Shown: one piece after another, positions 8,589 through 17,169 of the stretch | Layout of the letters: each line of letters starts with the position of its first letter | How positions within the stretch are numbered: position 1 is the first letter of the stretch | NCBI RefSeq assembly: GCF_003634455.1 | Contig: NZ_RBLC01000001.1 | Span: 558,001 to 622,000, forward strand | Length of the DNA stretch: 64,000 nt | Direction of reading: 5' to 3' | From: Flavobacterium endophyticum | Lineage (GTDB): Bacteria; Bacteroidota; Bacteroidia; Flavobacteriales; Flavobacteriaceae | Notes under the pieces: model-generated | Seen by the model: the letters and a program-made list of their open reading frames with translations, nothing else | Databases searched by the model: none | What the model was told of the DNA's origin: nothing | Translations under genes and position numbers: made by a program

Positions 8589-9083
8589 TTATTTTGAAGA
8601 CTGCTGTCTCAAATAAGCCATTTTTATAGCCGCAATTGCCGCTTCAGTTCCTTTGTTTCCATGAACACCGCCGCTTCTATCAATCGATTGTTGTTCGTTA
8701 TTGTCTGTTAGTACACAGAAAATAACAGGAACATCCGTCTGAACATTCAGGTCTTTAATGCCTTGAGTAACACCTTCGCAGACAAAATCGAAATGTTTGG
8801 TCTCGCCTTGAATTACGCACCCGATAACAATAACCGTATCGACGTTTTGGGTGTCTATCATTCGTTTTGCGCCATAAACAAGCTCAAAGCTTCCCGGAAC
8901 ATTCCAACGAACAATATTTGCTGGTAAAGCATCACAATCTAAAAGCGCTTTCTCTGCACCCGAAAAAAGGCCTTCGGTTATTTTGTCGTTCCATTCCGAA
9001 ACAACAATCCCAAACCGAAAATCTTTCGCGCTTGAGATCGTATTTTTATCGTATTCTGATAAGTTTTTATTAGCTGTAGCCAT
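8589..9083 (-). CDS. ribH: 6,7-dimethyl-8-ribityllumazine synthase
   Basis: Penultimate enzyme of riboflavin synthesis: condenses 5-amino-6-ribitylamino-uracil with 3,4-dihydroxybutanone phosphate. The family landmarks are present: VVSEWNDKITEGL near the N-terminus (substrate Trp/Asn region), NVPGSFELVYGAK, VIVIGCVIQGETKHFDFVCE with the catalytic His, and a late GVHGNKGTEAA loop. The 164-residue length fits the icosahedral capsid-forming type with a short N-terminal extension. It follows the TPR gene with a 65-bp gap and ends at a strong terminator. I see no FMN riboswitch upstream. Confidence 0.97.
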   Translation of the reverse strand: MATANKNLSEYDKNTISSAKDFRFGIVVSEWNDKITEGLFSGAEKALLDCDALPANIVRWNVPGSFELVYGAKRMIDTQNVDTVIVIGCVIQGETKHFDFVCEGVTQGIKDLNVQTDVPVIFCVLTDNNEQQSIDRSGGVHGNKGTEAAIAAIKMAYLRQQSSK

Positions 9084-9148
9084 TGTAATTAGGTTGCGAC
9101 TCGGTTTTTACAGATTCCCAAAAACGAAATCTGAAAACTGAAATCCAA

Positions 9149-9937
9149 TTATTGTGCCAATCCAATCATTGCATCAATATTCATCGCTTCAGGAGCAGTT
9201 TCGTATTTCTCTTTGATTTCAGTGAAATATTTCAACGCTGCTTCTTTTTGCTTCAATACCAAAGCAGTCTGACCCGCTTTCAATAAGAAACGTGGCGTAG
9301 TCACATCATTTTGGTTCATTTCAGAAGCTTTGATGTAATACTCTAACGCTTCTTTTGGCTGATTCAATTGAGAAAAAGCATCACCGATAGCACCTTTTGC
9401 CACTACTGACAAAATCATATCGTCTGAGCTGAATTTTTCAAGATAGTCAATTGCTTCTTTATATTTTTTAGTATTCAAGTAAGCCATACCTGCATAATAG
9501 TTTGCCAAGTTTGCTGCATCTGTTCCTGAGTAATCTTCAGCGATTTGAATAAATCCTGGCTGTCCTTCAGAAACTTTAAGCGAAAGCGCATACAGAGAAT
9601 CGCTCACCTTTGGGTCTTGAGAATCTGTTGCTTCTTGAAAATGTTTTTGAGCTTGGAACATTACGTTTGTAGCTTCCTCTTCTTTAGGCTCTACAATAAA
9701 TTTCTTGTATAAAAGGTATCCAGCAGCCAAAAGCGCAACAGCACCAATAACGATGAAAATTCCTTTTTGATTTTTAGCAACCCATTCTTCGGTTCTAGAA
9801 GCACCTTCATCTAAAGAATTGAATACTCCTGCAGTCGTGCTATCTTTTTCTGATATTGCATCAATTGGGTCTGGTTCGAATTCGTTTTCTTCTTTTGGTT
9901 TAGGAGCCTTATATCCTCTTTTGTTATATGTTGCCAT
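9149..9937 (-). CDS. Tetratricopeptide repeat protein with one TM anchor (YfgM-like)
   Basis: 262 residues: an acidic cytoplasmic N-terminus (EEWVAKNQKG), one transmembrane helix (IFIVIGAVALLAAGYLLYKKF, about residues 58-78), then TPR-like helical pairs (AANLANYYAGMAYLNTKKYKEAIDYLEKF and following). The arrangement resembles YfgM/TPR_21-type proteins that associate with the Sec translocon or periplasmic chaperones; that role is inferred from topology only. The protein ends abruptly at GLAQ. A TATTTTTG -7-like element (9960-9967, minus strand) lies upstream. It is divergent from recF and probably shares a transcript with ribH. Confidence 0.85.
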   Translation of the reverse strand: MATYNKRGYKAPKPKEENEFEPDPIDAISEKDSTTAGVFNSLDEGASRTEEWVAKNQKGIFIVIGAVALLAAGYLLYKKFIVEPKEEEATNVMFQAQKHFQEATDSQDPKVSDSLYALSLKVSEGQPGFIQIAEDYSGTDAANLANYYAGMAYLNTKKYKEAIDYLEKFSSDDMILSVVAKGAIGDAFSQLNQPKEALEYYIKASEMNQNDVTTPRFLLKAGQTALVLKQKEAALKYFTEIKEKYETAPEAMNIDAMIGLAQ

Positions 9938-10082
9938 TAATTTTTAATTTAGTGAGGTGCAAAAATAAAATTTTTATTCAAATGTAAAAGATGTTTTTGT
10001 CGTTATTTTTCAATAATTTGCACGCTCTTAAAAAAATGATGGTAAAAATTACAAAGTTCTCACTATCAGCTGGCGTTTGCAG

Positions 10083-11162
10083 ATGTATTTAAAAAAAATA
10101 TCCTTATTCAATTATAAAAACTTTTCGGAAGCAAATTTCGAGTTTGACAGCAAGATAAACTGCTTTGTTGGCAAAAACGGCATCGGCAAGACGAATGTGC
10201 TCGATGCTATCTATCATTTGTCTTATGGCAAAAGCTATTTCAATCCGTTGGCGGTGCAAAACATAAAACATGATGAGGAATTTTTCGTAATCGACGGCGA
10301 GTTTGAAAAAGATGAAAGGAATGAACAAATTGTCTGCAGCCTAAAAAAAGGACAGAAAAAAATCCTGAAAAGAAACGGAAAACAATATGAAAAGTTTTCT
10401 GACCACATCGGATTTATTCCCTTGGTCATTATTTCTCCTGCCGATCGCGACTTGATTGTTGAAGGAAGCGAAACCCGAAGAAAGTTTATTGATTCTGTCA
10501 TTTCGCAATTGGACGCTACTTACTTACAACAGCTGATTCAATACCAAAAGGTAATCATCCAGCGAAATGCTTTGTTGAAATATTTCGCCTTGAATCATGT
10601 TTTCGAAAGCACAACCTTGAGCATCTATAACGAACAGCTTCATGAGTTAGGACATTCTATTTTTGAAAAGAGAAAACAATTCTTAGAAGATTTTATACCA
10701 ATTTTCAACAAGCACCATCAAGCTATAACTGGGAATGCTGAAACAGTACAGCTGGTTTACGAAAGTCAGTTGCATGAAAAAAAACTGCTGGCCTTATTTG
10801 AAGAAAGTCTGGCAAAAGATCGCGTCTTGCATTATACCACAGTAGGAATCCACAAAGATGATTTGTCTTTTGAAATCGACCACCATCCTATAAAAAAATT
10901 CGGTTCACAAGGTCAGCAGAAATCCTTTTTGATTGCCCTGAAATTGGCTCAGTTTGAATTTGTCAAAAAGCAAAGCAAGCAAAATCCAATATTGTTGTTT
11001 GACGATATCTTTGATAAACTAGATGAAACTCGCGTTGGAAAAATAATCGAAATGGTCAATAATGATGATTTTGGACAGTTATTTATATCGGATACACATC
11101 CTGAACGCACGGAAACTGTCATAAAATCAATGCACCAAAGCTATAAGATTTTTAATCTTTAA
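10083..11162 (+). CDS. recF: DNA replication and repair protein RecF
   Basis: SMC-like ATPase that loads RecA at single-strand gaps with RecO and RecR. Walker A is [13 protein letters not shown] near residue 32, the ABC-type signature is [17 protein letters not shown], and Walker B is [16 protein letters not shown]. Length is about 359 aa, normal for the family. ATG at 10083 ([14 protein letters not shown]) is chosen over a TTG two codons upstream, because RecF proteins usually start directly with the first beta strand. The gene stands alone: divergent from the TPR gene and followed by a 177-bp gap before the kinase gene. Confidence 0.97.
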   Translation: MYLKKISLFNYKNFSEANFEFDSKINCFVGKNGIGKTNVLDAIYHLSYGKSYFNPLAVQNIKHDEEFFVIDGEFEKDERNEQIVCSLKKGQKKILKRNGKQYEKFSDHIGFIPLVIISPADRDLIVEGSETRRKFIDSVISQLDATYLQQLIQYQKVIIQRNALLKYFALNHVFESTTLSIYNEQLHELGHSIFEKRKQFLEDFIPIFNKHHQAITGNAETVQLVYESQLHEKKLLALFEESLAKDRVLHYTTVGIHKDDLSFEIDHHPIKKFGSQGQQKSFLIALKLAQFEFVKKQSKQNPILLFDDIFDKLDETRVGKIIEMVNNDDFGQLFISDTHPERTETVIKSMHQSYKIFNL

Positions 11163-11339
11163 TTCCGAAAAATCTGTTATCTCCTAGATTTTATGTTTAA
11201 AATTCTTAGAACTTATTCTGCCATTTAACATAAGTTTTCTTAATTTTATATACCTTTTTTAACCTACAAACTTCCCCGGTTTGTTTTTGAATGCGAAAAA
11301 CGTTCTGACTATTGGCTTTCTTAACTTAAACCTGCACAA

Positions 11340-13451
11340 ATGTTAGCTTCACTAAAACACAGAAAAGCAATCCACAGCGGACTTTTTATTTTTGTTATTT
11401 TATTGCAAGTGCTGATTTTTTCTTTATGGTACAATCAAAATACCAACGAAAACGAACTTGCGGATTCTTTCCAAAAAGCCAGCAAACAAAGCTTGGTGAT
11501 GACTTATTCTGGCGAAGTGACAAAAAATTATTTCGATGCAGAAAATTCTTTCATGGAATACTTGTACAATTACGACCTGAACTCGCTGCATAAATACCGT
11601 AATTCGCTCGTAAAAATGACTTCTTATCTGGACAGCCTTAATCATGTCATGAATAAAGATGAGGAAGCGCTTCCCAACATCCAAAGCAAAAAAGAAAAAG
11701 AAAAAAAGATTATCGTGCTCCGAAAAGAATTGGACTCATTGATAAAATACAGAGTCGATCTTTTTTCTGAAGAAAAGCTGGAGCAATTTAATCTGAAGCC
11801 TTATAACCACAAGAAAGTCCTGAATTCGATTTCGTATGACACAATACGTTCCACAGATGGCGTGGAGAGAAAAGGCTTTTTCACGAGAATCGGCAACGCT
11901 ATCGCTGGAAAATATGATGTAGAAAAAGAGGAACTTCATTATTATATGACCATGATGTACGGCTCGGTCGAAAAGACTGGAACGCCCGAAGAACAGATGG
12001 CTATGATTTTCAATACCACACAAAAGCATTACGAAAAAGAATTTGGGCGATTGAAAAATACCTATTCTAAATTAAGAGAAATTGACCGCGAGCTCATGAT
12101 TGTTAATAAAAAAATCTTGAAAAACAGTCAAGACATTATCCTTTTATATGACAAATCGGTGCAAGAATCCAACAAGCTGCAATTCGAGAAAGCATTAGAA
12201 AATCTACGGAACAAACGAAGCCTAATTACCATCTTAATCATAGTAATGGCAATATGCACGGGACTGCTGCTGCTCTACTCTATTTTTGCCTACCATTTCG
12301 AAAAGAAATTAGCTGCTGCCAAAATAGAAGCCGAGAAAAATCTGGAATTCAAAAATCGTATCATCGGCATGTTGAGTCATGAAATGCGTTCTCCGCTGAG
12401 CATTATTTCGAATCTGACTCACAAACTGAAAGCTACAAAAATGAACAGCTCACAAAGCGAAATGGCCAAATCGTTGAATTTTACGTCAAATTCGCTACAG
12501 ATTACCGTGAACCAGATTTTGGATTTCTTCAAAAATGAAAACGGAAAGCTGGTTTTATACAATTCCAAAATCATCCTTAAAGATGAAGTTTCAGCAATAC
12601 TGGAATCGTTGCGATCGTTAGCAGATGCCAAAAAAATAGAACTGATCTCACACGTTGATGATTCCTTAGAAAATGAAGTCTGGGTTGACAGCGGAAAAAT
12701 ACATCAGCTGTTTTATAACATGATCGGAAACGCCATAAAATTTACCTCAAAAGGAAATATCACAGTGTATTGTCAATTTACTGATATAGGAGAAAAATTC
12801 AGGTTTGACGTAAAAATTCAAGATACCGGAGCAGGAATTCCAAAAGAGGATTTAGAAAAAATATTTGACAAATATTACCAAAGCAAGCACCATACCGAAC
12901 AAGTCGGTTTTGGCGCTGGACTAGGCCTTAGCCTATGTAAAGAAATCGTGGAATTATACAACGGAGAAATTGCGGTAGAAAGCGAGCTCGGCAAAGGAAC
13001 CGAGATCTCTTTCCATCTGTTTTTAGAAAAATCAGATGCTGCTCAGGAAACAAGCCAAACAAAATTGATTAACACTTATGGAAACGCCAAAATCAAAGTT
13101 GCAGTAGTAGACGATGACGCTATGGTGATGGCAGTATTAAAAAAAATATTGTCCGATATCAATTTCACCATGATAGGCTTCAGTTCTGAAAATACGATAA
13201 AAGAATACCTGCAAAAAGAAACCGTCGACATCATAATGACCGACCTTCAGATTGCCAATGCTTCTGGAATTGACCTTATAAAAGACATCAAAAACATGAG
13301 TAACAAAAATACCATGACACCTATTATAGCCATAACGGGCGACAGTTACATGAATTCGATTGAGCTGTCCAGCATACAAGCCGACGAGCTAATAATCAAA
13401 CCCATAAATCGAGAAGAATTGTATTCAAAATTGCTGAAAGTACTACAATAA
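11340..13451 (+). CDS. Hybrid sensor histidine kinase/response regulator
   Basis: 703 residues. Two TM helices (about 14-31 and 297-319) bracket a roughly 265-residue extracytoplasmic sensor rich in charged helices, with no family I can name. The HisKA domain carries the phospho-acceptor His347 in MLSHEMRSPLS. The HATPase_c domain has an N box (NMIGNAIKF, about residue 460), DTGAGIP and GAGLGLSL. A C-terminal receiver domain begins VAVVDDDAMV and has the phospho-acceptor Asp635 in IIMTDLQ. No DNA-binding output domain is fused and no response regulator gene is adjacent, so the phosphorelay partner must be elsewhere. It is transcribed alone. Confidence 0.93.
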   Translation: MLASLKHRKAIHSGLFIFVILLQVLIFSLWYNQNTNENELADSFQKASKQSLVMTYSGEVTKNYFDAENSFMEYLYNYDLNSLHKYRNSLVKMTSYLDSLNHVMNKDEEALPNIQSKKEKEKKIIVLRKELDSLIKYRVDLFSEEKLEQFNLKPYNHKKVLNSISYDTIRSTDGVERKGFFTRIGNAIAGKYDVEKEELHYYMTMMYGSVEKTGTPEEQMAMIFNTTQKHYEKEFGRLKNTYSKLREIDRELMIVNKKILKNSQDIILLYDKSVQESNKLQFEKALENLRNKRSLITILIIVMAICTGLLLLYSIFAYHFEKKLAAAKIEAEKNLEFKNRIIGMLSHEMRSPLSIISNLTHKLKATKMNSSQSEMAKSLNFTSNSLQITVNQILDFFKNENGKLVLYNSKIILKDEVSAILESLRSLADAKKIELISHVDDSLENEVWVDSGKIHQLFYNMIGNAIKFTSKGNITVYCQFTDIGEKFRFDVKIQDTGAGIPKEDLEKIFDKYYQSKHHTEQVGFGAGLGLSLCKEIVELYNGEIAVESELGKGTEISFHLFLEKSDAAQETSQTKLINTYGNAKIKVAVVDDDAMVMAVLKKILSDINFTMIGFSSENTIKEYLQKETVDIIMTDLQIANASGIDLIKDIKNMSNKNTMTPIIAITGDSYMNSIELSSIQADELIIKPINREELYSKLLKVLQ

Positions 13452-13548
13452 AAGCTTTTAAAATTACCCAATTTCACAAAAACTAATCCAATAAATTTTC
13501 TTAATATTGTTAGGCTGAAAACAGTCCATAATTTAAATTCTGATCAAA

Positions 13549-14220
13549 ATGCTTTCACCAAAAACGCTTCAATTTTTAGAAGACCTCAAAGAAAACAACA
13601 ACCGCGAATGGTTTTTGGCTAACAAATCATATTACGAAGAATACAAAAAAGAATACCATCAGCTGATTTCTGATTTTTTGGAAGAAATGGTTCCTTTTGA
13701 CGATTCACTCCGAAATCTAGAACCTAAAAAATGTGCTTTCAGGATCAATCGCGACATTCGTTTTTCGAAAGACAAATCGCCATATAAAACCCACATGGGC
13801 ATCTGGATGACAACCGACCAAAATCGCAGCAATTCTCCTGGTTATTATGTCCATATCGAAAAAGGAGGTAGTTTTATCGCCGTAGGATTGCATGTGCCAG
13901 AAGCAGCTGATTTAAAAAAGGTACGTAAAGAGATTGCCTATTTCTATGAAGATTTAGAAGAAATCGTAAACGACAAAGATTTTAAAAAGATATATCCAGA
14001 ATTAGACAGAACCGAAGCCAATTCCTTAAAAACAGCTCCAAAAGATTATGAAAAAGACCATCCGGCAATTGAATTCTTAAAGCTCAAGAGCTTTACTGTA
14101 TCTCAAAAACTGGACGACAAGTCGTTATTTGAAAAAGATTTTGTCAAAAAAACCGCAAAAAAATTGATTACCGCCAAGCCTTTGAACGATTTTTTAACTC
14201 GAGGTCTAAATACCGAGTAG
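13549..14220 (+). CDS. DUF2461 domain-containing protein
   Basis: 223-residue cytoplasmic protein of a widespread uncharacterised family (TIGR02453/DUF2461). Recognisable features are the N-terminal LQFLEDLKENNNREWFLANK, the RINRDIRFSKDKSPYKTHMG signature around residues 65-85, and the GGSFIAVGLHVPE block. The RDxRFxKDKSPYK motif is the family hallmark and may bind a phosphate or nucleic acid ligand, but no activity is known to me. It lies between the kinase gene and murB with its own leader. Confidence 0.9.
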   Translation: MLSPKTLQFLEDLKENNNREWFLANKSYYEEYKKEYHQLISDFLEEMVPFDDSLRNLEPKKCAFRINRDIRFSKDKSPYKTHMGIWMTTDQNRSNSPGYYVHIEKGGSFIAVGLHVPEAADLKKVRKEIAYFYEDLEEIVNDKDFKKIYPELDRTEANSLKTAPKDYEKDHPAIEFLKLKSFTVSQKLDDKSLFEKDFVKKTAKKLITAKPLNDFLTRGLNTE

Positions 14221-14281
14221 TTCATTATGAATTACAAATCGTTTAAAGTACTTTTGCCGTTCATTTTTATTCCTCATCATA

Positions 14282-15295
14282 ATGGAAATTCTCGCTAATT
14301 TTTCCCTTAAAAACTACAATACTTTTGGCATCGAGGCCAAAGCAAAGCAATTCGTTTCGGTGCATTCTGTTGAAGAACTCAAAACAGTTCTGCAGGAAAA
14401 CCCAACACAAAAAAAATTCATTCTGGGCGGCGGCAGCAATATGCTGCTGACCCAAGACATAGACGCACTGACAATCCACGTTGACCTAAAAGGAAAGAAA
14501 ATCATTGAGCAGACAGAAGATGCTGTCTGGGTTGAAGCCAAAGCCGGCGAAAACTGGCATGAATTTGTCTTGTGGACCATCGGCCAAGATTTTGGCGGAT
14601 TAGAAAACATGTCGCTGATTCCCGGTAATGTAGGAACAACGCCTATACAGAATATTGGCGCGTACGGAACCGAGATCAAGGACACTTTTGTCTTCTGCGA
14701 GGCAATGAACATTGAAACCTTTGAAATTAAGAAATTCACGAAAGAAGAATGCAAATTCGGATACCGCGAAAGCATTTTCAAGAATGAAGCCAAAGGCCAA
14801 TATATCATCGTTTCTGTTGTTTTCAAGCTTACAAAGCAAAAACACAAAATCAATATTTCGTATGGAGATATCGCAGCCGAGCTTACCAAAAAAGATATCG
14901 TGACACCAACGCTAAAAGACGTCAGCAATGCAATTATCACAATCCGCCAAAGCAAACTGCCTGACCCTAAAGAACTAGGCAACAGTGGAAGTTTTTTCAA
15001 AAACCCCATCATTCCGAAAAGTGATTTCGAAAGAATCCATCTTTTACATCCTGAAATGCCGAGCTATAGCGTTTCCGAAACCCAAGTAAAAGTTCCTGCC
15101 GGATGGCTCATCGAGAAAGCTGGATTTAAAGGAAAGCGTTTTGGCGATGCAGGTATACATAAAAACCAAGCTTTAGTCTTAGTCAATTACGGAAACGCTA
15201 CCGGACAAGAGATCTTGAATGTTTCAAAGGATATCCAAAAAACGGTAAAAGAGCTTTTCGATATTGAAATTGAAGCGGAAGTGAACGTGATTTAA
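14282..15295 (+). CDS. murB: UDP-N-acetylmuramate dehydrogenase
   Basis: FAD- and NADPH-dependent reductase that turns UDP-GlcNAc-enolpyruvate into UDP-MurNAc in cytoplasmic peptidoglycan precursor synthesis. The FAD-binding motifs are clear: ILGGGSNMLLTQD near residue 43, then IPGNVGTTPIQNIGAYGTEI around residues 112-130. The GYRESIF loop and the catalytic-serine motif NSGSFFKNP (about residue 235) follow. The length of 337 aa matches type I MurB. A TACTTTTG -7-like element at 14249-14256 lies 25 bp before the ATG, so the gene probably has its own promoter. Confidence 0.97.
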   Translation: MEILANFSLKNYNTFGIEAKAKQFVSVHSVEELKTVLQENPTQKKFILGGGSNMLLTQDIDALTIHVDLKGKKIIEQTEDAVWVEAKAGENWHEFVLWTIGQDFGGLENMSLIPGNVGTTPIQNIGAYGTEIKDTFVFCEAMNIETFEIKKFTKEECKFGYRESIFKNEAKGQYIIVSVVFKLTKQKHKINISYGDIAAELTKKDIVTPTLKDVSNAIITIRQSKLPDPKELGNSGSFFKNPIIPKSDFERIHLLHPEMPSYSVSETQVKVPAGWLIEKAGFKGKRFGDAGIHKNQALVLVNYGNATGQEILNVSKDIQKTVKELFDIEIEAEVNVI

Positions 15296-15376
15296 TCAAA
15301 AATAAGCTTTCGAAATTCAGAGAAAAATATAAAAATCGTAATGGATAATTTTCTTAATTTTAATTAAGATTCAGAA

Positions 15377-15406
15377 TTGAAATTCCGCATTTCAATTGTA
15401 CCTTTG
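15377..15406 (+). promoter_or_regulatory. Bacteroidota-type promoter of the glycosyltransferase/sigma operon
   Basis: TTG at 15377-15379, 19-bp spacer, then TACCTTTG at 15399-15406. This fits the TTG-N17..23-TAnnTTTG consensus used by the primary sigma factor of Bacteroidota. The ATG of the glycosyltransferase lies 30 bp further on. Confidence 0.6.
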
Positions 15407-15435
15407 CACACATTTTTTAAAGACACCAAGCTTAT

Positions 15436-16542
15436 ATGTTGAACATTATTTTTTATGCATTTATCGGGGTTGTAGCTGTACAATTATTCTACTATATCAT
15501 TGTTTTTGGAAAATTTTCTTTTGCAAAGCCTCAGAAAAGCACTCCGAAAAGAATTCCTATTTCAGTCATTGTCTGCGCTAAAAATGAAGAAGAAAATGTA
15601 AAAAAATTCATCCCGCTTCTGGCAGAGCAAAATTATCCCGACTACGAGATTATCTTGATTGACGATGCTTCAAGCGATTCGACTTTAGATATTTTCGAGG
15701 AATTTGAAAAACAATATCCTAACATACGCTTAGTAAAAGTGCAGAATAACGAAGCCTTCTGGGGCAATAAAAAATTCGCGCTTACCTTAGGAATAAAAGC
15801 GGCCAAAAACGAATATCTTTTGTTTACCGATGCCGATTGCTATCCGTCAACAAAAGAGTGGATCAAAGAAATGAGCTCGCAATTCACCATGAGCAAGACA
15901 ATTGTCCTAGGTTATGGGGCTTATGAGAAAATTGCAGGTTCCTTCCTAAATAAAATCATACGTTTTGAAACGATGCTTACTGCCGTACAATATTTTTCAT
16001 GGGCAAAAATGAAGCATCCGTATATGGGTGTTGGACGAAATCTGGCTTACAAAAAAGAAGAATTCTTTAATGTAAACGGATTTATCGACCATATGAAAAT
16101 CCGATCTGGCGACGATGATTTATTCATCAATCAAGCTTCAAGCGGAAAAAATACGACTATCTGCTTTACGCCCGAAAGCTTCACTTTTTCTGAACCGAAA
16201 AAATCATTCAAGGAATGGTTTGATCAAAAAAGAAGGCACGTTTCAACCGCAACCTTCTACAAACCATTTGACAGGATGCAGCTTGCTATTTTCTTCTTGT
16301 CGCAGTTTCTTTTTCTCGTTATGGCAATACTCCTGCTTGCATTCCAATACAACTGGATGATTATAACACCTATCGTAGCCGGAAGATATATCTTTTCTTG
16401 GGTTTCTTTAGGCTATGGCGCAAATAAATTAAGAGAAAAAGACGTTATGTATTGGTATCCTGTTATAGAAATTGCGCTTATATTCACGCAATTGAATATC
16501 TTTATAACAAATATCTTTTCAAAGCCGGTACATTGGAAATAA
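15436..16542 (+). CDS. Membrane glycosyltransferase family 2
   Basis: 368 residues. A TM helix at about 1-25 is followed by a GT-A domain: ISVIVCAKNEEENV at the N-terminus, DDASSDSTLDI, the DXD-like metal site TDADCYP and a late RSGDDDLFI motif. A QKRRH sequence (about residue 270) resembles the Q-x-x-R-W acceptor box of processive GT2 enzymes, though with His in place of Trp. At least three C-terminal TM helices follow. The topology suggests an inner-membrane transferase acting on a lipid-linked or extruded glycan; donor and acceptor are unknown. The downstream sigma factor gene overlaps its 3' end by 10 bp. Confidence 0.9.
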   Translation: MLNIIFYAFIGVVAVQLFYYIIVFGKFSFAKPQKSTPKRIPISVIVCAKNEEENVKKFIPLLAEQNYPDYEIILIDDASSDSTLDIFEEFEKQYPNIRLVKVQNNEAFWGNKKFALTLGIKAAKNEYLLFTDADCYPSTKEWIKEMSSQFTMSKTIVLGYGAYEKIAGSFLNKIIRFETMLTAVQYFSWAKMKHPYMGVGRNLAYKKEEFFNVNGFIDHMKIRSGDDDLFINQASSGKNTTICFTPESFTFSEPKKSFKEWFDQKRRHVSTATFYKPFDRMQLAIFFLSQFLFLVMAILLLAFQYNWMIITPIVAGRYIFSWVSLGYGANKLREKDVMYWYPVIEIALIFTQLNIFITNIFSKPVHWK

Positions 16543-17084
16543 AAAAACAAATAGAGAAAGCTAAAATCGGAGACCAAGTTGCCTTCACTTCTCTATTGGA
16601 TTATTATTGGAACGAGGTGTACGGATTCATGCTCCAAAGAACCCAAAACGAAACGGACGCGGAAGACATTACAATCGAGACTTTCGCAAAAGCTTTTGAC
16701 AAAATCTCCACCTATAACCCTGATTTTCAATTCAACACTTGGCTTATTTCTATCGCAAAAAATGTCCATATCGACATGCTCCGCAAGAAAAGATCCACGC
16801 TTTTCGTTGATATTACTGATGAAGAAGACAATCAGGCCTATAATATTGCCGATAGTTCTCCTTCCGCAGAAGATAAATTGATTACGGAGCAAAATTTGTC
16901 ACGTCTTCTGCAATTCATCAAAGAACTCAAACCTCACTATCAAGAAGTCATCCAACTCCGCTATTTCCAAGAATTAAGCTATCAGGAAATCTCCGAAGAA
17001 CTACAAGAACCCTTGAGCAATGTAAAGATAAAACTGCTCCGTGCCAAAAAACTCTTGGCTGAAATTATCAAAAACAAAAGATAA
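16533..17084 (+). CDS. ECF-type RNA polymerase sigma factor (TTG start)
   Basis: About 183 residues with sigma-70 region 2 (VAFTSLLDYYWNEVYGFML, DAEDITIETFAKAF, FNTWLISIAKNVHIDMLRK) and region 4 (YQEVIQLRYFQELSYQEISEEL, then NVKIKLLRAKKLL). The TTG at 16533 is chosen because homology begins right after it (LEIKKQIEKAKIGDQ); no ATG or GTG is available near there, and a more distant in-frame start would overlap the glycosyltransferase by 91 bp. The actual overlap is 10 bp, implying translational coupling. No anti-sigma gene is adjacent, unlike the second ECF factor at 35484. Confidence 0.9.
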   Translation: MEIKKQIEKAKIGDQVAFTSLLDYYWNEVYGFMLQRTQNETDAEDITIETFAKAFDKISTYNPDFQFNTWLISIAKNVHIDMLRKKRSTLFVDITDEEDNQAYNIADSSPSAEDKLITEQNLSRLLQFIKELKPHYQEVIQLRYFQELSYQEISEELQEPLSNVKIKLLRAKKLLAEIIKNKR

Positions 17085-17169
17085 TACTTCTTTTTAATCC
17101 TATCTTTTTTAACAGCCACTATTACAAAAAATCGTAATTTTATGTGGTTAACCAATTGATATACTTAAA

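Noticed and set aside
9110..9132. Short inverted repeat CAGATT/AATCTG between the TPR gene and ribH
   Set aside because: Only 6-bp arms and no T tract; could be chance.
16452..16532. Upstream extension of the first ECF sigma factor
   Set aside because: The extra 27 residues lie inside the glycosyltransferase gene and are unlike any sigma region 2 N-terminus.
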